Positions 17,642-26,576 of a stretch of 64,000 nt of DNA are shown piece by piece. Each line of letters begins with the position of its first letter. The stretch's first letter is position 1. The translations under genes and the position numbers were made by a program. The notes below the pieces were generated by a model, which saw only the letters and a program-made list of their open reading frames with translations, was not told where the DNA came from and searched no databases. The stretch lies in the NCBI RefSeq assembly GCF_024496085.1, contig NZ_CP101751.1, forward strand, positions 868,001 to 932,000. The letters run 5' to 3'. The stretch comes from Flavobacterium cerinum (lineage in GTDB: Bacteria; Bacteroidota; Bacteroidia; Flavobacteriales; Flavobacteriaceae).

Positions 17642-18520
17642 ATGAAAACGATAAAATTACTCTTAGTGTTATTGCTTGTTCCGATTGTGTTTTCATCGTG
17701 TACCGTTCGTTACAATGATGATTATATTGATGATGGATTGACGTTACCGCAATTAATGAATCGCTATGAATTATGGTATGTAGATTATGACCGGACGACC
17801 GGTAACGGAGATATTCCTTTTTTATCTCGTGCTTTTACGATTTCCTTTGCAAACGGAACGTTGTTTGCGAATAATAATCTTGTCGGAATCGGCTCAACCG
17901 GTAATGGCTATGGAATTAATGTTGGCTATTACGATTTCTATCCGGACGCCATCCGTTTTTTTCATAATGTTTACGGACAATATAATCTGGAAGTCCAACG
18001 GTTAAGTGCGAATGAAATCCGATTGTATGACAGAAGTCAGAATACATCCTATTATCTGGTAGGTTATCAGCGAAACGGTTTTGATTACAACCGATTGTTT
18101 TACGATAACATTTCTTATTTCTTACAGGAATATAAGGCTTGGGAAAAAGTATACACCAGTCAATATGGTGCTTTGAATGATTTCGACCGCGAAAATTTTG
18201 TTCAGTTTCTTTCATCCGGAAATAATTTCAGATCATCTCAGGATGCTTCCGGAACACCGGTTAATGCGATATATTGGGACTTTACAGGGCTTTACGGAAT
18301 TTTTAATGTCCCGGGAAGACCCTACGAAAAAACTTTAACATTAGATTATGATTTCTGGGGCAATGAAGCCTTTAAATTGACCGTTATTAATGACAGTAGA
18401 ATTCGATTGTTTCATCAGGCTTCGGGGACTACCTACGAATTTCAGGGAAGAGGATTTATCCAATATCTGAAAGAAGGCGGTATGAAGCGGGTGAAGCAAA
18501 ATGAACTCAAGTTAAGTTAA
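17642..18520 (+). CDS. Hypothetical lipoprotein
   Basis: Protein of 292 aa with a type II signal peptide; the lipobox is SSC with the acylated cysteine at residue 20 (sequence VFSSC). It is rich in Tyr, Asn and Phe, and two similar beta-rich halves may be present (residues 45-130 and 165-275: IYWDF, LYGIF, DRSQNTSYYLVGYQ against QASGTTYEFQGR), each ending in a comparable YxLVGYQ/YEFQGRG strand, which suggests an internal duplication. I know of no function. It has its own terminator. Confidence 0.85.
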   Translation: MKTIKLLLVLLLVPIVFSSCTVRYNDDYIDDGLTLPQLMNRYELWYVDYDRTTGNGDIPFLSRAFTISFANGTLFANNNLVGIGSTGNGYGINVGYYDFYPDAIRFFHNVYGQYNLEVQRLSANEIRLYDRSQNTSYYLVGYQRNGFDYNRLFYDNISYFLQEYKAWEKVYTSQYGALNDFDRENFVQFLSSGNNFRSSQDASGTPVNAIYWDFTGLYGIFNVPGRPYEKTLTLDYDFWGNEAFKLTVINDSRIRLFHQASGTTYEFQGRGFIQYLKEGGMKRVKQNELKLS

Positions 18521-18551
18521 GAATAAGTTACTATTTTTTGTTTTTGGTGAA

Positions 18552-18587
18552 GAAAGGCACTCCGGATTTAATTCAGGAGTGCCTTTC
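18552..18587. terminator. Bidirectional terminator between convergent genes
   Basis: A 12-bp perfect stem (GAAAGGCACTCC / GGAGTGCCTTTC) with a 12-nt loop and a following GTTTTA. It lies between the 292-aa lipoprotein gene and the alcohol dehydrogenase. Confidence 0.8.
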
Positions 18588-18611
18588 GTTTTATGGGTAT
18601 TCCGATTGTTG

Positions 18612-19772
18612 TTAGTAGCTCATTTCAACAATTTCGCGAACTTTTTCCAAAGTGATGTTCTGACGTTCTCCCATCGCTTTCCATCCTCTTTCGTTAAAAC
18701 GATCTACAATAAAATCGGCCGTCTTTTTATAGTCGGATGTATAGTTGGAAATCTTGGTGTCCATTCCCATTTTATGGAAAAACTGAACGGTTTTTTCGAT
18801 AGCTTCTGTTGCTTTTTCTTCAACTGTAGTTCCGGATACCTTCCAGATACGTTCACCGTATTGTGCCAGTTTTTCTTTTTTAGTTTCAAACAAGGCGCGA
18901 TACAAGTTCGGACCAATAATAGCTAACGTACGGGCATGGTCAATTTCGTATAAAGCCGTTAACTCATGGCCAATCATATGTGTCGCCCAATCCGTCGGAA
19001 CTCCTTTTTGAATTAAACCGTTTAATGCCATTGTACAACTCCACATAAAGTTAGCTGCCAGTTTATAGTCGGTTGGATTTTCTACAACATCCGGTCCGAT
19101 TTCGACTAAAGTTTGTAAAATTCCTTCAGCAATACGATCCTGTAATAAGGCATCGTGCGGATACGTCAGGTATTGTTCCATCACGTGTGTAAAGGCATCT
19201 ACAACACCGTTTTGTAGTTGACGTTTCGGAAGTGATGCGATAACGGTAGGATCACAAATAGAAAATTTCGGGAATAATGCCGAACCGCCAAATGATAATT
19301 TTTCCTGAGTTTCATTAATCGTAATTACAGCACCGGAATTCATCTCACTACCTGTAGCCGGTAAGGTTAATACGGTTCCGAATGGTACTGCATTTTCCTT
19401 TATCAGTAATCTTTTGTGTAGAATTTCCATCGGATTTCCGTCAAAATGAACCGCCGCTGAAATGAATTTTACACCATCGATAACCGAACCGCCACCAACA
19501 GCTAAAATAAAATCAAGTTTTTGCTCACGAATAAGGGTTACCGCTTTCATTAAGGTTTCATAGCGAGGGTTCGGTTCAATACCGCCGAATTCTACGATTT
19601 CAAATCCTTGTAATGCATTTTTAACCTGGTCGTAAACACCGTTTTTAAAAATACTTCCACCACCGTAGGCTAATAATATTTTACTGTTTTGCGGAATTAG
19701 TTGGCCTAGTTTTTCTGTTTGCCCTTTTCCAAAAATTAAATTGGTCGGGTTATATAATTCAAAGTTTAGCAT
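18612..19772 (-). CDS. Iron-containing alcohol dehydrogenase (YqhD/BDH-like)
   Basis: Group III metal-dependent alcohol dehydrogenase, 386 aa. I use the ATG at 19772 because the longer reading depends on a TTG six codons upstream and the next residues, MLNFELYNPTNLIFGKGQ, are the usual family N-terminus. The NAD(P)-binding glycine-rich loop is GGGSVIDGVKFISAA, and the divalent-metal ligands are in DAFTHVMEQYL and the pair of histidines in HMIGHELTALYEIDHART. The pattern is closest to YqhD/butanol-dehydrogenase-type aldehyde reductases. The substrate is unknown. Its neighbours are unrelated. Confidence 0.94.
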   Translation of the reverse strand: MLNFELYNPTNLIFGKGQTEKLGQLIPQNSKILLAYGGGSIFKNGVYDQVKNALQGFEIVEFGGIEPNPRYETLMKAVTLIREQKLDFILAVGGGSVIDGVKFISAAVHFDGNPMEILHKRLLIKENAVPFGTVLTLPATGSEMNSGAVITINETQEKLSFGGSALFPKFSICDPTVIASLPKRQLQNGVVDAFTHVMEQYLTYPHDALLQDRIAEGILQTLVEIGPDVVENPTDYKLAANFMWSCTMALNGLIQKGVPTDWATHMIGHELTALYEIDHARTLAIIGPNLYRALFETKKEKLAQYGERIWKVSGTTVEEKATEAIEKTVQFFHKMGMDTKISNYTSDYKKTADFIVDRFNERGWKAMGERQNITLEKVREIVEMSY

Positions 19773-19912
19773 AGTATATTTTTTTAACAAAGGTATTTAA
19801 CTCCACAGCGAATGAAGTTAATATAATGATAAATAAAACGGCATTTTATCGGTGATTTTATGAGTGTTGTCGATATAAAGTATTGGTTTTTAAAAGGTTG
19901 TGTTGTTATGCG

Positions 19913-19920
19913 TAAATTTG
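19913..19920 (+). promoter_or_regulatory. Candidate -7 element (TAAATTTG)
   Basis: TAAATTTG fits TAnnTTTG and lies 22 nt before the ATG at 19943. The TTG-rich stretch further upstream is not at the usual spacing. Confidence 0.45.
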
Positions 19921-19942
19921 AGTATAACCAATTAAATACTTG

Positions 19943-20500
19943 ATGATGAAGACAATAGTACGCACCCTGTTATTTTGTAGTGCTCTGTTTATGATGAGTG
20001 CCTGCGAAAATGAGCCGATGTCAAATGATGATGCGGCTGCTGCTAAAATAAGTCAAACGGAGAATGTTTCCTTTGATGTTTCTAATGCGTGTTATACAAC
20101 CGATTTAATAGCCGGACAATATTATCTTGCCGGACATATTTATGTGACTATGGATGCAACGAAGGTGTATGTTACTTATAGTACGGTTGATAATTGGAGG
20201 ATAAAAGGAACACATCTTTGTGTGGGAGATTGCAATAAGATTCCGCAAACGGGGACCGGAAATCCGATTCCGGGAAAATTTCCGTTAGCGACCAGTAATC
20301 CATCCGGAGTACAACAGGTTACCTTTACAATTAATAAATCAGATTTAGGGGATTGTTTTTGTGTTGCTGCACATGCTGATGTGTCCAGACCGGGGCAAAG
20401 TGAAACCGCATGGGCAAAAGGAGATAACTTTCCGGGAAGTAACTGGGCAATGTATTTTAGTTTGTGTAAATCCAATTGTGTGGACGAAGAACAACACTAA
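19943..20500 (+). CDS. Hypothetical cysteine-rich lipoprotein
   Basis: Exported protein of 185 aa with a lipobox MMSAC; the predicted acylated cysteine is near residue 21 from the 19943 ATG (an ATG at 19946 would also work). After it there are about eight more cysteines (NACYTT, HLCVGDCN, GDCFCVAAH, SLCKSNC), enough for several disulfides. A C-terminal block, SETAWAKGDNFPGSNWAMYF, has the Gly/Trp/aromatic spacing of a secreted beta-sheet module. I do not recognise the family. The stop is one base from the convergent nadD stop. Confidence 0.84.
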   Translation: MMKTIVRTLLFCSALFMMSACENEPMSNDDAAAAKISQTENVSFDVSNACYTTDLIAGQYYLAGHIYVTMDATKVYVTYSTVDNWRIKGTHLCVGDCNKIPQTGTGNPIPGKFPLATSNPSGVQQVTFTINKSDLGDCFCVAAHADVSRPGQSETAWAKGDNFPGSNWAMYFSLCKSNCVDEEQH

Positions 20501-20501
20501 A

Positions 20502-21083
20502 TTATTTTTTATAAAATAGATTATGATCGATGTATTCCCATACTTTGGACGGGAGCATCGGAATAATATTTTTCCCGTTTTTGATGTTATCCCTGATAAA
20601 AGTAGATGATAATTCGATTACAGGTGCTCCGACACGATGAATCTTAGGATGATTAATAAATTCACCGGAGATTATTTCGGAAGATATTCGCGGGTACACA
20701 AAAATATCGTGGTTTTGCAAAATCACCTCGTAGTTCTTCCATTTGTGAAGTGAATTCAGATTGTCTTCACCCATGATCAAGGCAAATTCATGGCTCGGAT
20801 ACTTTTCCTGTAAATGAGCCAGTGTATTTACGGTGTAATTCGGTTGCGGCAATTTGAATTCAATGTCGGAAGGCTTTATCTTATCGTATGTTTCGGTAGC
20901 CAGAAAAACCATTTGCAGGCGATGATAATCATCCAGTAAACTGCTTTTCTTTTTATGCGGATTATGCGGAGTGACTACCATCCAGATCTGATCCATATCG
21001 GTGTTTTCTGCCATATGGTTGGCAATAATCATATGACCGATATGAATGGGATTAAAAGTTCCGAAATAAAGCCCTATCTTCAT
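20502..21083 (-). CDS. nadD: Nicotinate-nucleotide adenylyltransferase
   Basis: NadD joins nicotinate mononucleotide and ATP to give deamido-NAD, a step of NAD synthesis. Length is 193 aa. The nucleotidyltransferase signature GTFNPIHIGH is at residues 8-17 (H14-x-G-H17 binds the ATP phosphates), and the second signature SSTFIR is near residue 160. It is the last gene of a yicC-gmk-nadD unit with 18 nt to gmk; this order is common in Bacteroidota. Confidence 0.96.
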   Translation of the reverse strand: MKIGLYFGTFNPIHIGHMIIANHMAENTDMDQIWMVVTPHNPHKKKSSLLDDYHRLQMVFLATETYDKIKPSDIEFKLPQPNYTVNTLAHLQEKYPSHEFALIMGEDNLNSLHKWKNYEVILQNHDIFVYPRISSEIISGEFINHPKIHRVGAPVIELSSTFIRDNIKNGKNIIPMLPSKVWEYIDHNLFYKK

Positions 21084-21101
21084 TGATAATGGGTGTTGGA
21101 A

Positions 21102-21674
21102 TTATTGTACAAAATCACGAACCAGTTCGTAAGCTTCCTGTTTTGCTGTGTCCAGATCGTAATTTTTAATGATTCTGTCAAATTGAGGTGCAGTTGCCAA
21201 TTCTACTGAAGCTTTGGCAATACGCATATTGATTTTGTCTTCGCTCTCCGTAGAACGTTTTTTCAATCGGATTTTAAGTTCGTCTACACTTGGCGGTTTT
21301 ACGAAAACGGCCAGAGTTTGTTCCGGGAATTTTTTCTTAATTCGTAAACCTCCGGCTACATCGATGTCGAAAATAACATTTTTGCCTTTGGCCCAGATCC
21401 GTTCTACTTCCGTTTTTAATGTGCCGTAAAAATTATCGCGGTATACTTCTTCCCACTCTAAAAAATCTTCCGCTTTAATGTGCTTTTTAAAATCTTCCAG
21501 TGACATAAAGTAATAATCGGTACCGTTAATTTCTTCTCCTCTCGGGGCACGGGAAGTAGCCGATATTGAAAATTCAAGGTTAAGATCTTCTTTTCCCAGT
21601 AGATGTCTGACAATTGTTGTTTTTCCGGAACCGGACGGAGCCGAAAAAACAATTAACTTTCCTCCTGTAGTCAT
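21102..21674 (-). CDS. gmk: Guanylate kinase
   Basis: Gmk phosphorylates GMP to GDP with ATP. Length is 190 aa. The P-loop SAPSGSGKTT lies at residues 11-20, and the GMP-binding region includes TSRAPRGEEINGTDYYF and VYRDNFYGT. The gene sits 23 nt downstream of yicC and 18 nt upstream of nadD. Confidence 0.97.
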   Translation of the reverse strand: MTTGGKLIVFSAPSGSGKTTIVRHLLGKEDLNLEFSISATSRAPRGEEINGTDYYFMSLEDFKKHIKAEDFLEWEEVYRDNFYGTLKTEVERIWAKGKNVIFDIDVAGGLRIKKKFPEQTLAVFVKPPSVDELKIRLKKRSTESEDKINMRIAKASVELATAPQFDRIIKNYDLDTAKQEAYELVRDFVQ

Positions 21675-21697
21675 GTGTTGTATTGTTGGGTACCGGT

Positions 21698-22558
21698 TTA
21701 TAAAACGTTCAGTACTTGTTCTTTAATTTTTTCTAATTCGTCTTTCATCTGAACGACCAGTTTTTGCATACCGGCATGATTGGATTTGGATCCCATGGTG
21801 TTGATTTCACGACCCATTTCCTGCGTGATAAAACCAAGTTTACGTCCGTTTGCTTCTTTTCCGGATAAGGTTTCAAGGAAATAATCCAAATGATTGCCTA
21901 AGCGTACTTTCTCTTCGGTGATGTCCAGCTTTTCAAGATAGTAAATCAATTCCTGCTCAAAGCGGTTTTCATCAACGTTAGTTTGTAATTCGGCAATGGC
22001 ATTTTGTAAGCGCTCTTTTATCAATTGAATTCTTTCCGGATCCAAAAGCAACGCTTGTTCCATAAACGAACGGATATTAGCAATCCGTAAGCGGAATTCT
22101 TTTTCAAGAGAAGCGCCTTCGTCTTTTCGGAAATTATTAATATTGATCAAGGCTTCATCGATTACCGATTGGATTCGCAGCCATTCATTTTCGTCGATTT
22201 CTTCTCTTTCTGTTTTTAGCGTATCCGGCATTCGAACGGCCATTTTCATTAGCTCTGTAGGATCGGCTTCCGGAAGGATATCACGCATCTGGCGAATATA
22301 AGCCTTTACAATCGGTGCATTTATCTTAGTAGAGGTTTCTTCTCCCGTCACTTCAATATACATCGAAAAATCAACTTTACCCCGTTCCAGTTGCTGAGCA
22401 ATCTGATTGCGAAGTCCAAGTTCCATTTCGCGGAAAACAGAAGGCATTCGGACATTAAGGTCAAGTCCTTTGCTGTTTAATGATTTGATTTCTATGGTAA
22501 TTTTCTTAGTTGGCAATTGCAAAGACGCTTTGCCAAAACCCGTCATCGATTGTATCAT
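21698..22558 (-). CDS. YicC family endoribonuclease-like protein
   Basis: YicC/YloC family protein of 286 aa. The N-terminus IQSMTGFGKA is the family signature, and the C-terminal block has the conserved GRKLGFITQEMGREINTMGSKSN stretch. YicC-type proteins have been reported to act in RNA turnover, including as endoribonucleases; activity here is inferred from the family. First gene of the yicC-gmk-nadD unit, with a candidate promoter at 22577-22584. Confidence 0.93.
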   Translation of the reverse strand: MIQSMTGFGKASLQLPTKKITIEIKSLNSKGLDLNVRMPSVFREMELGLRNQIAQQLERGKVDFSMYIEVTGEETSTKINAPIVKAYIRQMRDILPEADPTELMKMAVRMPDTLKTEREEIDENEWLRIQSVIDEALININNFRKDEGASLEKEFRLRIANIRSFMEQALLLDPERIQLIKERLQNAIAELQTNVDENRFEQELIYYLEKLDITEEKVRLGNHLDYFLETLSGKEANGRKLGFITQEMGREINTMGSKSNHAGMQKLVVQMKDELEKIKEQVLNVL

Positions 22559-22576
22559 ATAAAAATGTAATAGCTA

Positions 22577-22584
22577 CAAATGTA
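22577..22584 (-). promoter_or_regulatory. Candidate yicC -7 element (TACATTTG)
   Basis: Reads TACATTTG on the minus strand, 19 nt upstream of the yicC ATG. No TTG at the standard upstream spacing. Confidence 0.5.
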
Positions 22585-22612
22585 CTAAAAAGAGTTCAGT
22601 CTGTTAAAAAAC

Positions 22613-23539
22613 TTAGTCAATGGCTTTTGTTATAACAGGTTTGTTCTTTTTTTGGGTAACAAGATATACGCCGGTAAAAATTAATAATGACGATCCTGTT
22701 TTAACCCAACTTAATTCGTCTTTGCCCATGCTAATTGCAAAAACAGATGCGAAAAAAGGTTGCAGGTAGATAAAAACAGCTACCGTAGTAGGTTTTAATT
22801 CCCGCATGGATAATAAGTTGAGAAGATAGGTTAAAAAAGTTGAAATAACAATTACAAAACCGATTTTCCAATAAATGTCAAACGGAATTGAAGGCCAGTC
22901 AATTGCGCGAAATTCCTGCCAACCGAAAGGAATAACCATGATAAAACCGAAAAGATAAATCCACTTAACAAAGGTATGCGGGCTGTATTTGTCCATTAGC
23001 TTTTTAACCAGAATAAGGTAAAACCCATAAGAAACAGCATTTACAAAAACCAAAAAGTTTCCGAGAGCGGCATTAGGAGCATTAACCATCGACCTTCCGT
23101 ACAGAATCAGTAATAATGTACCGGCAAGACCGAGTAAGATACCCAGTATCTTTTGGCTTTGCATTTTTTCTTTCATTATAAAAGCCGATAATACCAGAAC
23201 GATCATAGGAGTTGTTACCATTAATACAGCTCCCATTATAGGTGAAGTATAGCTTAATCCTTTAAAGAAGGTCAACATATTAAAAGCGACACCAAAAAAG
23301 GCGGCTGCAATAATTCTGGGGAAATCTTTTTTGTCGATTTTTTGTTTTTTAGCAGGATTCGCGAGCGCTATTCCGATGGCGGTTAGCCAGAATAATAGTG
23401 TGGAACCGCCAACGCGCATAAAAATAAAACCAAAAGGTTCAACATAAGCCGGCATTACGTCTTTTGCAACGGTAAATGTTACACCATAAATGATCGCCAC
23501 CATCCAGGCAGCAATCAAAGCATAGGTTCGTTTGCTCAT
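22613..23539 (-). CDS. EamA/DMT-superfamily transporter
   Basis: Integral membrane protein of 308 aa with about ten helices arranged as two EamA repeats (about 5-140 and 150-290). Family features include the start MSKRTYALIAAWMVAIIYG, a Gly/Pro-rich helix 4 region (GLSYTSPIMGAVLMVTTPM) and LKPTTVAVFIYLQPFFASV in the second repeat. The drug/metabolite transporter superfamily exports small metabolites; the substrate is not readable. Its start codon immediately follows the stop of the ArsC-like gene (23540), so the two are translationally linked. Confidence 0.92.
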   Translation of the reverse strand: MSKRTYALIAAWMVAIIYGVTFTVAKDVMPAYVEPFGFIFMRVGGSTLLFWLTAIGIALANPAKKQKIDKKDFPRIIAAAFFGVAFNMLTFFKGLSYTSPIMGAVLMVTTPMIVLVLSAFIMKEKMQSQKILGILLGLAGTLLLILYGRSMVNAPNAALGNFLVFVNAVSYGFYLILVKKLMDKYSPHTFVKWIYLFGFIMVIPFGWQEFRAIDWPSIPFDIYWKIGFVIVISTFLTYLLNLLSMRELKPTTVAVFIYLQPFFASVFAISMGKDELSWVKTGSSLLIFTGVYLVTQKKNKPVITKAID

Positions 23540-23890
23540 TTAGCTCAAAAAAGCAATGGCTGATTCCACTACTTTGGGACTGTTGCCAACAAACGCTTTT
23601 CCTTCAGCAATAATAACCGGACGATTTAAAAAAGTGTAATGTTCCAATATATAACGTTTGAAATCCGGTTCTGTTAAGGTTTCGTTTTTTAATCCCATCT
23701 CTTTATACAACTTGGCTCTTTTACTGAAAAGCACTTCGTAACTACCGGTTAAAGCGTGTATCTCTTCCAGTTGTTTTACCGTAATCGGAGATTCTTTAAT
23801 GTCCTGAAGTGTAAAAGTGTCCAGATTAGGAAGTGATTTTAAAATACGTTTACAAGTATCACAGGTTTTTAAGTAGTATATTTTTCTCAT
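23540..23890 (-). CDS. ArsC/Spx-like thioredoxin-fold protein
   Basis: Small cytoplasmic protein of 116 aa with the ArsC/Spx/Yffb fold. An N-terminal redox motif C10-D-T-C13 (TCDTCK) is followed by the helix and the conserved RPVII segment near residue 91. The family contains arsenate reductases and redox regulators; a CxxC with no recognisable arsenate-binding third cysteine favours a redox role. Co-transcribed with the EamA gene directly downstream. Confidence 0.88.
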   Translation of the reverse strand: MRKIYYLKTCDTCKRILKSLPNLDTFTLQDIKESPITVKQLEEIHALTGSYEVLFSKRAKLYKEMGLKNETLTEPDFKRYILEHYTFLNRPVIIAEGKAFVGNSPKVVESAIAFLS

Positions 23891-24033
23891 AGTATATTGC
23901 GAAATAAATGAAGTTGCAAAATAACGACAAACCGAATAAATATTAAGTATAGTGTCCCATATTTAGTTAGTAAAAAGAACGTATTGTCGTTTTTTGAAAA
24001 AGACTTTTAGCTACATTAGCCAAAAAACAAAAC

Positions 24034-24489
24034 ATGAAAACAAGCTTTGAAATTACAAGAAAGAACCGTCAGAAGTTGTTGGATTTATTGCAAAACTGTA
24101 GCCTGGAACAGCTAAATAAAGTGCCGGAAGGATTTAGTAATAATCTGATCTGGAATATTATTCATACAGTAGTAGTACAGCAAATGTTGGTTTATAAACT
24201 GTCGGGATTACCGATGCAGGTTTCGGATGATATGGTGGAGAAATACAAAAGAGGAACCCGTCCGGAAGCGGATGTTACTATAGAAGAGGTAGAGCAGGTG
24301 AAAAATATATTGCTAAAGGTGATCGATCAGACAGAAGCCGATTATAATGCCGGAATTTTCCGGGAATACATGGAATTTGAAACAATGTCGGGATTTGTCA
24401 TCACCAACGTCGAACAGGCTATTGAGTTTAACAATTACCATGAAGGGATCCATGCCGGCATTATGTTAGGCATCCGTAAATTTATTTAA
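24034..24489 (+). CDS. DinB-family protein
   Basis: DinB-like four-helix protein, 151 aa, cytoplasmic. The hallmark is the histidines expected to bind a divalent metal: one in NIIHTVVVQQ (about residue 45) and HEGIHAGIM near the C-terminus (about 138-143). Family members act as thiol-dependent transferases or damage-inducible proteins. The stop overlaps the convergent DUF3298 lipoprotein gene by 8 nt. Confidence 0.87.
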   Translation: MKTSFEITRKNRQKLLDLLQNCSLEQLNKVPEGFSNNLIWNIIHTVVVQQMLVYKLSGLPMQVSDDMVEKYKRGTRPEADVTIEEVEQVKNILLKVIDQTEADYNAGIFREYMEFETMSGFVITNVEQAIEFNNYHEGIHAGIMLGIRKFI

Positions 24490-25234
24490 GTATCAGGTAT
24501 GATTTGATCGAATCATACGGTAATAGAAGTTCACGCGGACCGTCTACATATGGCGCAATTTCATAAGTGTTGTAATATAGTAGCAATCCTTTTTCGGAAA
24601 AAATATACGTTTCCGGAAGCTGGAAAACTTCATTTTCGAACATTAGCCCGTTTTCATTAATCGGGCTTTTGGCCGGAATGTTGAATTTCTCACGGAATTT
24701 CTTCTCGGCAAATGCTTTAAAGCCATTTTCGTCTTTCAGAAAGTCTTTTTTGGAAATTGTTTTTCCGGTGGAAGGACTTACGAATAGCGAACGAACACCG
24801 GCATATCCGTGTGCTCCTCCGGTAAAAGTATAATGGTTAATTGTGATGTTTATAAGGTTATCCGATTGATAAGCTACTTTTCCTTCAATTGTAGCTTCCC
24901 ATGCCGGCATCGGATCATTCGGGAACTTAGCCTTAAGATCGGTATATGATTTTACGAATTTTTCCATTAAATCCGTATAATTTGAAGCGTTGTAAGGTTG
25001 CTCACCGAAATACACGATCTCCCGAACCGTTTTAAATACGGAGTTGTTAATGCTGTCTTCAACAACCGGGCTGTTTTCGGCAATCGGGACGTTTATTTTT
25101 ACCGTTGTACAAGTAACAGAATCACAAGGCTTTTGACTCTGTTTTTCATAAGTGATATTTTCGAATTGTAATTCTTTTTTTTCGCAACCGGCGACTAAAA
25201 ATCCGATGAGTAGAAAATAAATAAACTGTTTCAT
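24482..25234 (-). CDS. DUF4163/DUF3298 (RsiV-type) lipoprotein
   Basis: Exported lipoprotein of 250 aa. The signal peptide ends at VAGC, with the acylated cysteine at residue 17. The central DUF4163-like domain and the C-terminal DUF3298 domain contain the family landmarks TGGAHGYAG and SISKKDFLKDENGFKAF. Related extracytoplasmic domains occur in RsiV anti-sigma factors and in orphan lipoproteins; there is no neighbouring sigma factor, so a regulatory role is not supported here. Divergently placed from the trans-sulfuration gene. Confidence 0.87.
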   Translation of the reverse strand: MKQFIYFLLIGFLVAGCEKKELQFENITYEKQSQKPCDSVTCTTVKINVPIAENSPVVEDSINNSVFKTVREIVYFGEQPYNASNYTDLMEKFVKSYTDLKAKFPNDPMPAWEATIEGKVAYQSDNLINITINHYTFTGGAHGYAGVRSLFVSPSTGKTISKKDFLKDENGFKAFAEKKFREKFNIPAKSPINENGLMFENEVFQLPETYIFSEKGLLLYYNTYEIAPYVDGPRELLLPYDSIKSYLILK

Positions 25235-25278
25235 GGCAAAAATGTGTTAAGTAATATATAAAGGTACGGTTTTCTGTG

Positions 25279-25307
25279 TTGCCAACAGAAAATAAAAAGT
25301 AAATTTG
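25279..25307 (+). promoter_or_regulatory. Promoter of the trans-sulfuration gene (TTG-18-TAAATTTG)
   Basis: TTG (25279-25281), an 18-nt spacer and TAAATTTG (25300-25307) match the consensus. The element contains the TTG at 25305 that would give a longer protein, so the ATG at 25341 is the better start. Confidence 0.72.
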
Positions 25308-25340
25308 CTTAGTTTACACGATAAAAATCAGAAAAAGAAT

Positions 25341-26486
25341 ATGAAATTTAATACAAAAGCTATACACGGTGGTCAACACCATGATCCGAGTACGGGAGCT
25401 GTTATGCCGCCTGTATATCAGACATCTACATATGTACAAACAAGTCCGGGTGTACCTTTAAATGAATATGAGTACAGCCGTGCTGCTAATCCGACAAGAA
25501 CTGCGCTTGAAAATGCATTGGCCAGTATCGAAAACGGAACCCGTGGTTTGGCATTTTCTTCCGGACTTGCGGCAACCGATTGTGTTTTACGTTCGTTAAA
25601 AGCCGGCGATGAGGTGATTGCTATGGATGATTTATATGGCGGAACGTATCGTATGTTTACCCGTATCTATAAAGATTCCGGAATTGTATTCCACTTCGTA
25701 GATATGAATGATCTGGATAAATTTGAATCATTGATTAATGCGAATACTAAATTGGTTTGGGTAGAAACACCTACAAATCCGTTGATGAAATTAGCAGATA
25801 TTGCGGCTATTGCCAAGATTACACAAAAGCATAAAATTATTTTTGCAGTTGATAATACCTTTGCTACGCCATACTTACAAAAGCCACTGGATTTAGGAGC
25901 GGATATTGTAATGCACTCAGCTACAAAATATCTGGGCGGACATTCAGATGTTATTGCCGGAGCATTAATCGTTAAGGATAAAGAGTTGGGAGATCAGTTG
26001 CATTTTCAACAGTTTGCAACCGGAGCGACTTTAGGACCTCAGGATTCATTTTTGGTTTTGCGCGGAATTAAAACGTTACACTTACGCGTACAAAGACATT
26101 GCGAGAACGGAGAGAAAGTAGCAGAGTTCCTTTTAAATCATCCGAAAGTAGACAAGGTGTATTATCCGGGATTGGAATCGCATCCGTTTCACGAAATAGC
26201 TAAAAAACAGATGATCGGTGGATTTGGCGGTATGGTTACGTTTACCTTTAAATCAGGTAAAAAGGAAGAGGCTATTGATTTCCTTGAGAAAGTAAAAGTG
26301 TTTACGTTGGCTGAATCGTTAGGAGGAGTAGAATCGTTAGCGAATCACCCCGCATTAATGACACACGCTTCCATTCCGGAAGATAAACGAAAAGAAATCG
26401 GAATCTCTGATGATTTGGTTCGATTAAGTGTTGGAGTAGAAGATATCGATGATTTGATTGAAGACTTAAAACAGGCTTTAGCTTAA
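25341..26486 (+). CDS. Trans-sulfuration PLP enzyme (cystathionine gamma-synthase/lyase family)
   Basis: Cys/Met-metabolism PLP-dependent enzyme, 381 aa from the ATG at 25341. The Schiff-base lysine is K196 in HSATKYLGGHSD, the PLP-pyridine aspartate is D171 in FAVDNTFATP, and the C-terminal motif ESLGGVESLANHPA is typical. These enzymes add or remove the cystathionine gamma bond in methionine/cysteine synthesis. Motifs alone do not separate cystathionine gamma-synthase from gamma-lyase or homologous homoserine sulfhydrylases. The gene is monocistronic, ending in a hairpin. Confidence 0.95.
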   Translation: MKFNTKAIHGGQHHDPSTGAVMPPVYQTSTYVQTSPGVPLNEYEYSRAANPTRTALENALASIENGTRGLAFSSGLAATDCVLRSLKAGDEVIAMDDLYGGTYRMFTRIYKDSGIVFHFVDMNDLDKFESLINANTKLVWVETPTNPLMKLADIAAIAKITQKHKIIFAVDNTFATPYLQKPLDLGADIVMHSATKYLGGHSDVIAGALIVKDKELGDQLHFQQFATGATLGPQDSFLVLRGIKTLHLRVQRHCENGEKVAEFLLNHPKVDKVYYPGLESHPFHEIAKKQMIGGFGGMVTFTFKSGKKEEAIDFLEKVKVFTLAESLGGVESLANHPALMTHASIPEDKRKEIGISDDLVRLSVGVEDIDDLIEDLKQALA

Positions 26487-26503
26487 ATAAAAAATACAGA
26501 CAT

Positions 26504-26537
26504 AAAAAAACTGGGATTAAATTATCCCGGTTTTTTT
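26504..26537. terminator. Terminator between convergent genes
   Basis: Stem AAAAAAACTGGGA / TCCCGGTTTTTTT with an 8-nt loop and one G-T pair, followed by a T-rich tail. It lies 18 nt beyond the stop of the trans-sulfuration gene and can act toward both sides. Confidence 0.78.
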
Positions 26538-26576
26538 GTAGAATATTGTTTGTGCGTGATCAGTTAATTTTGAAGA

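Noticed and set aside
18579..18926. 115-aa plus-strand ORF opposite the alcohol dehydrogenase
   Set aside because: It overlaps the terminator and the 3' end of the dehydrogenase gene and has no independent support.
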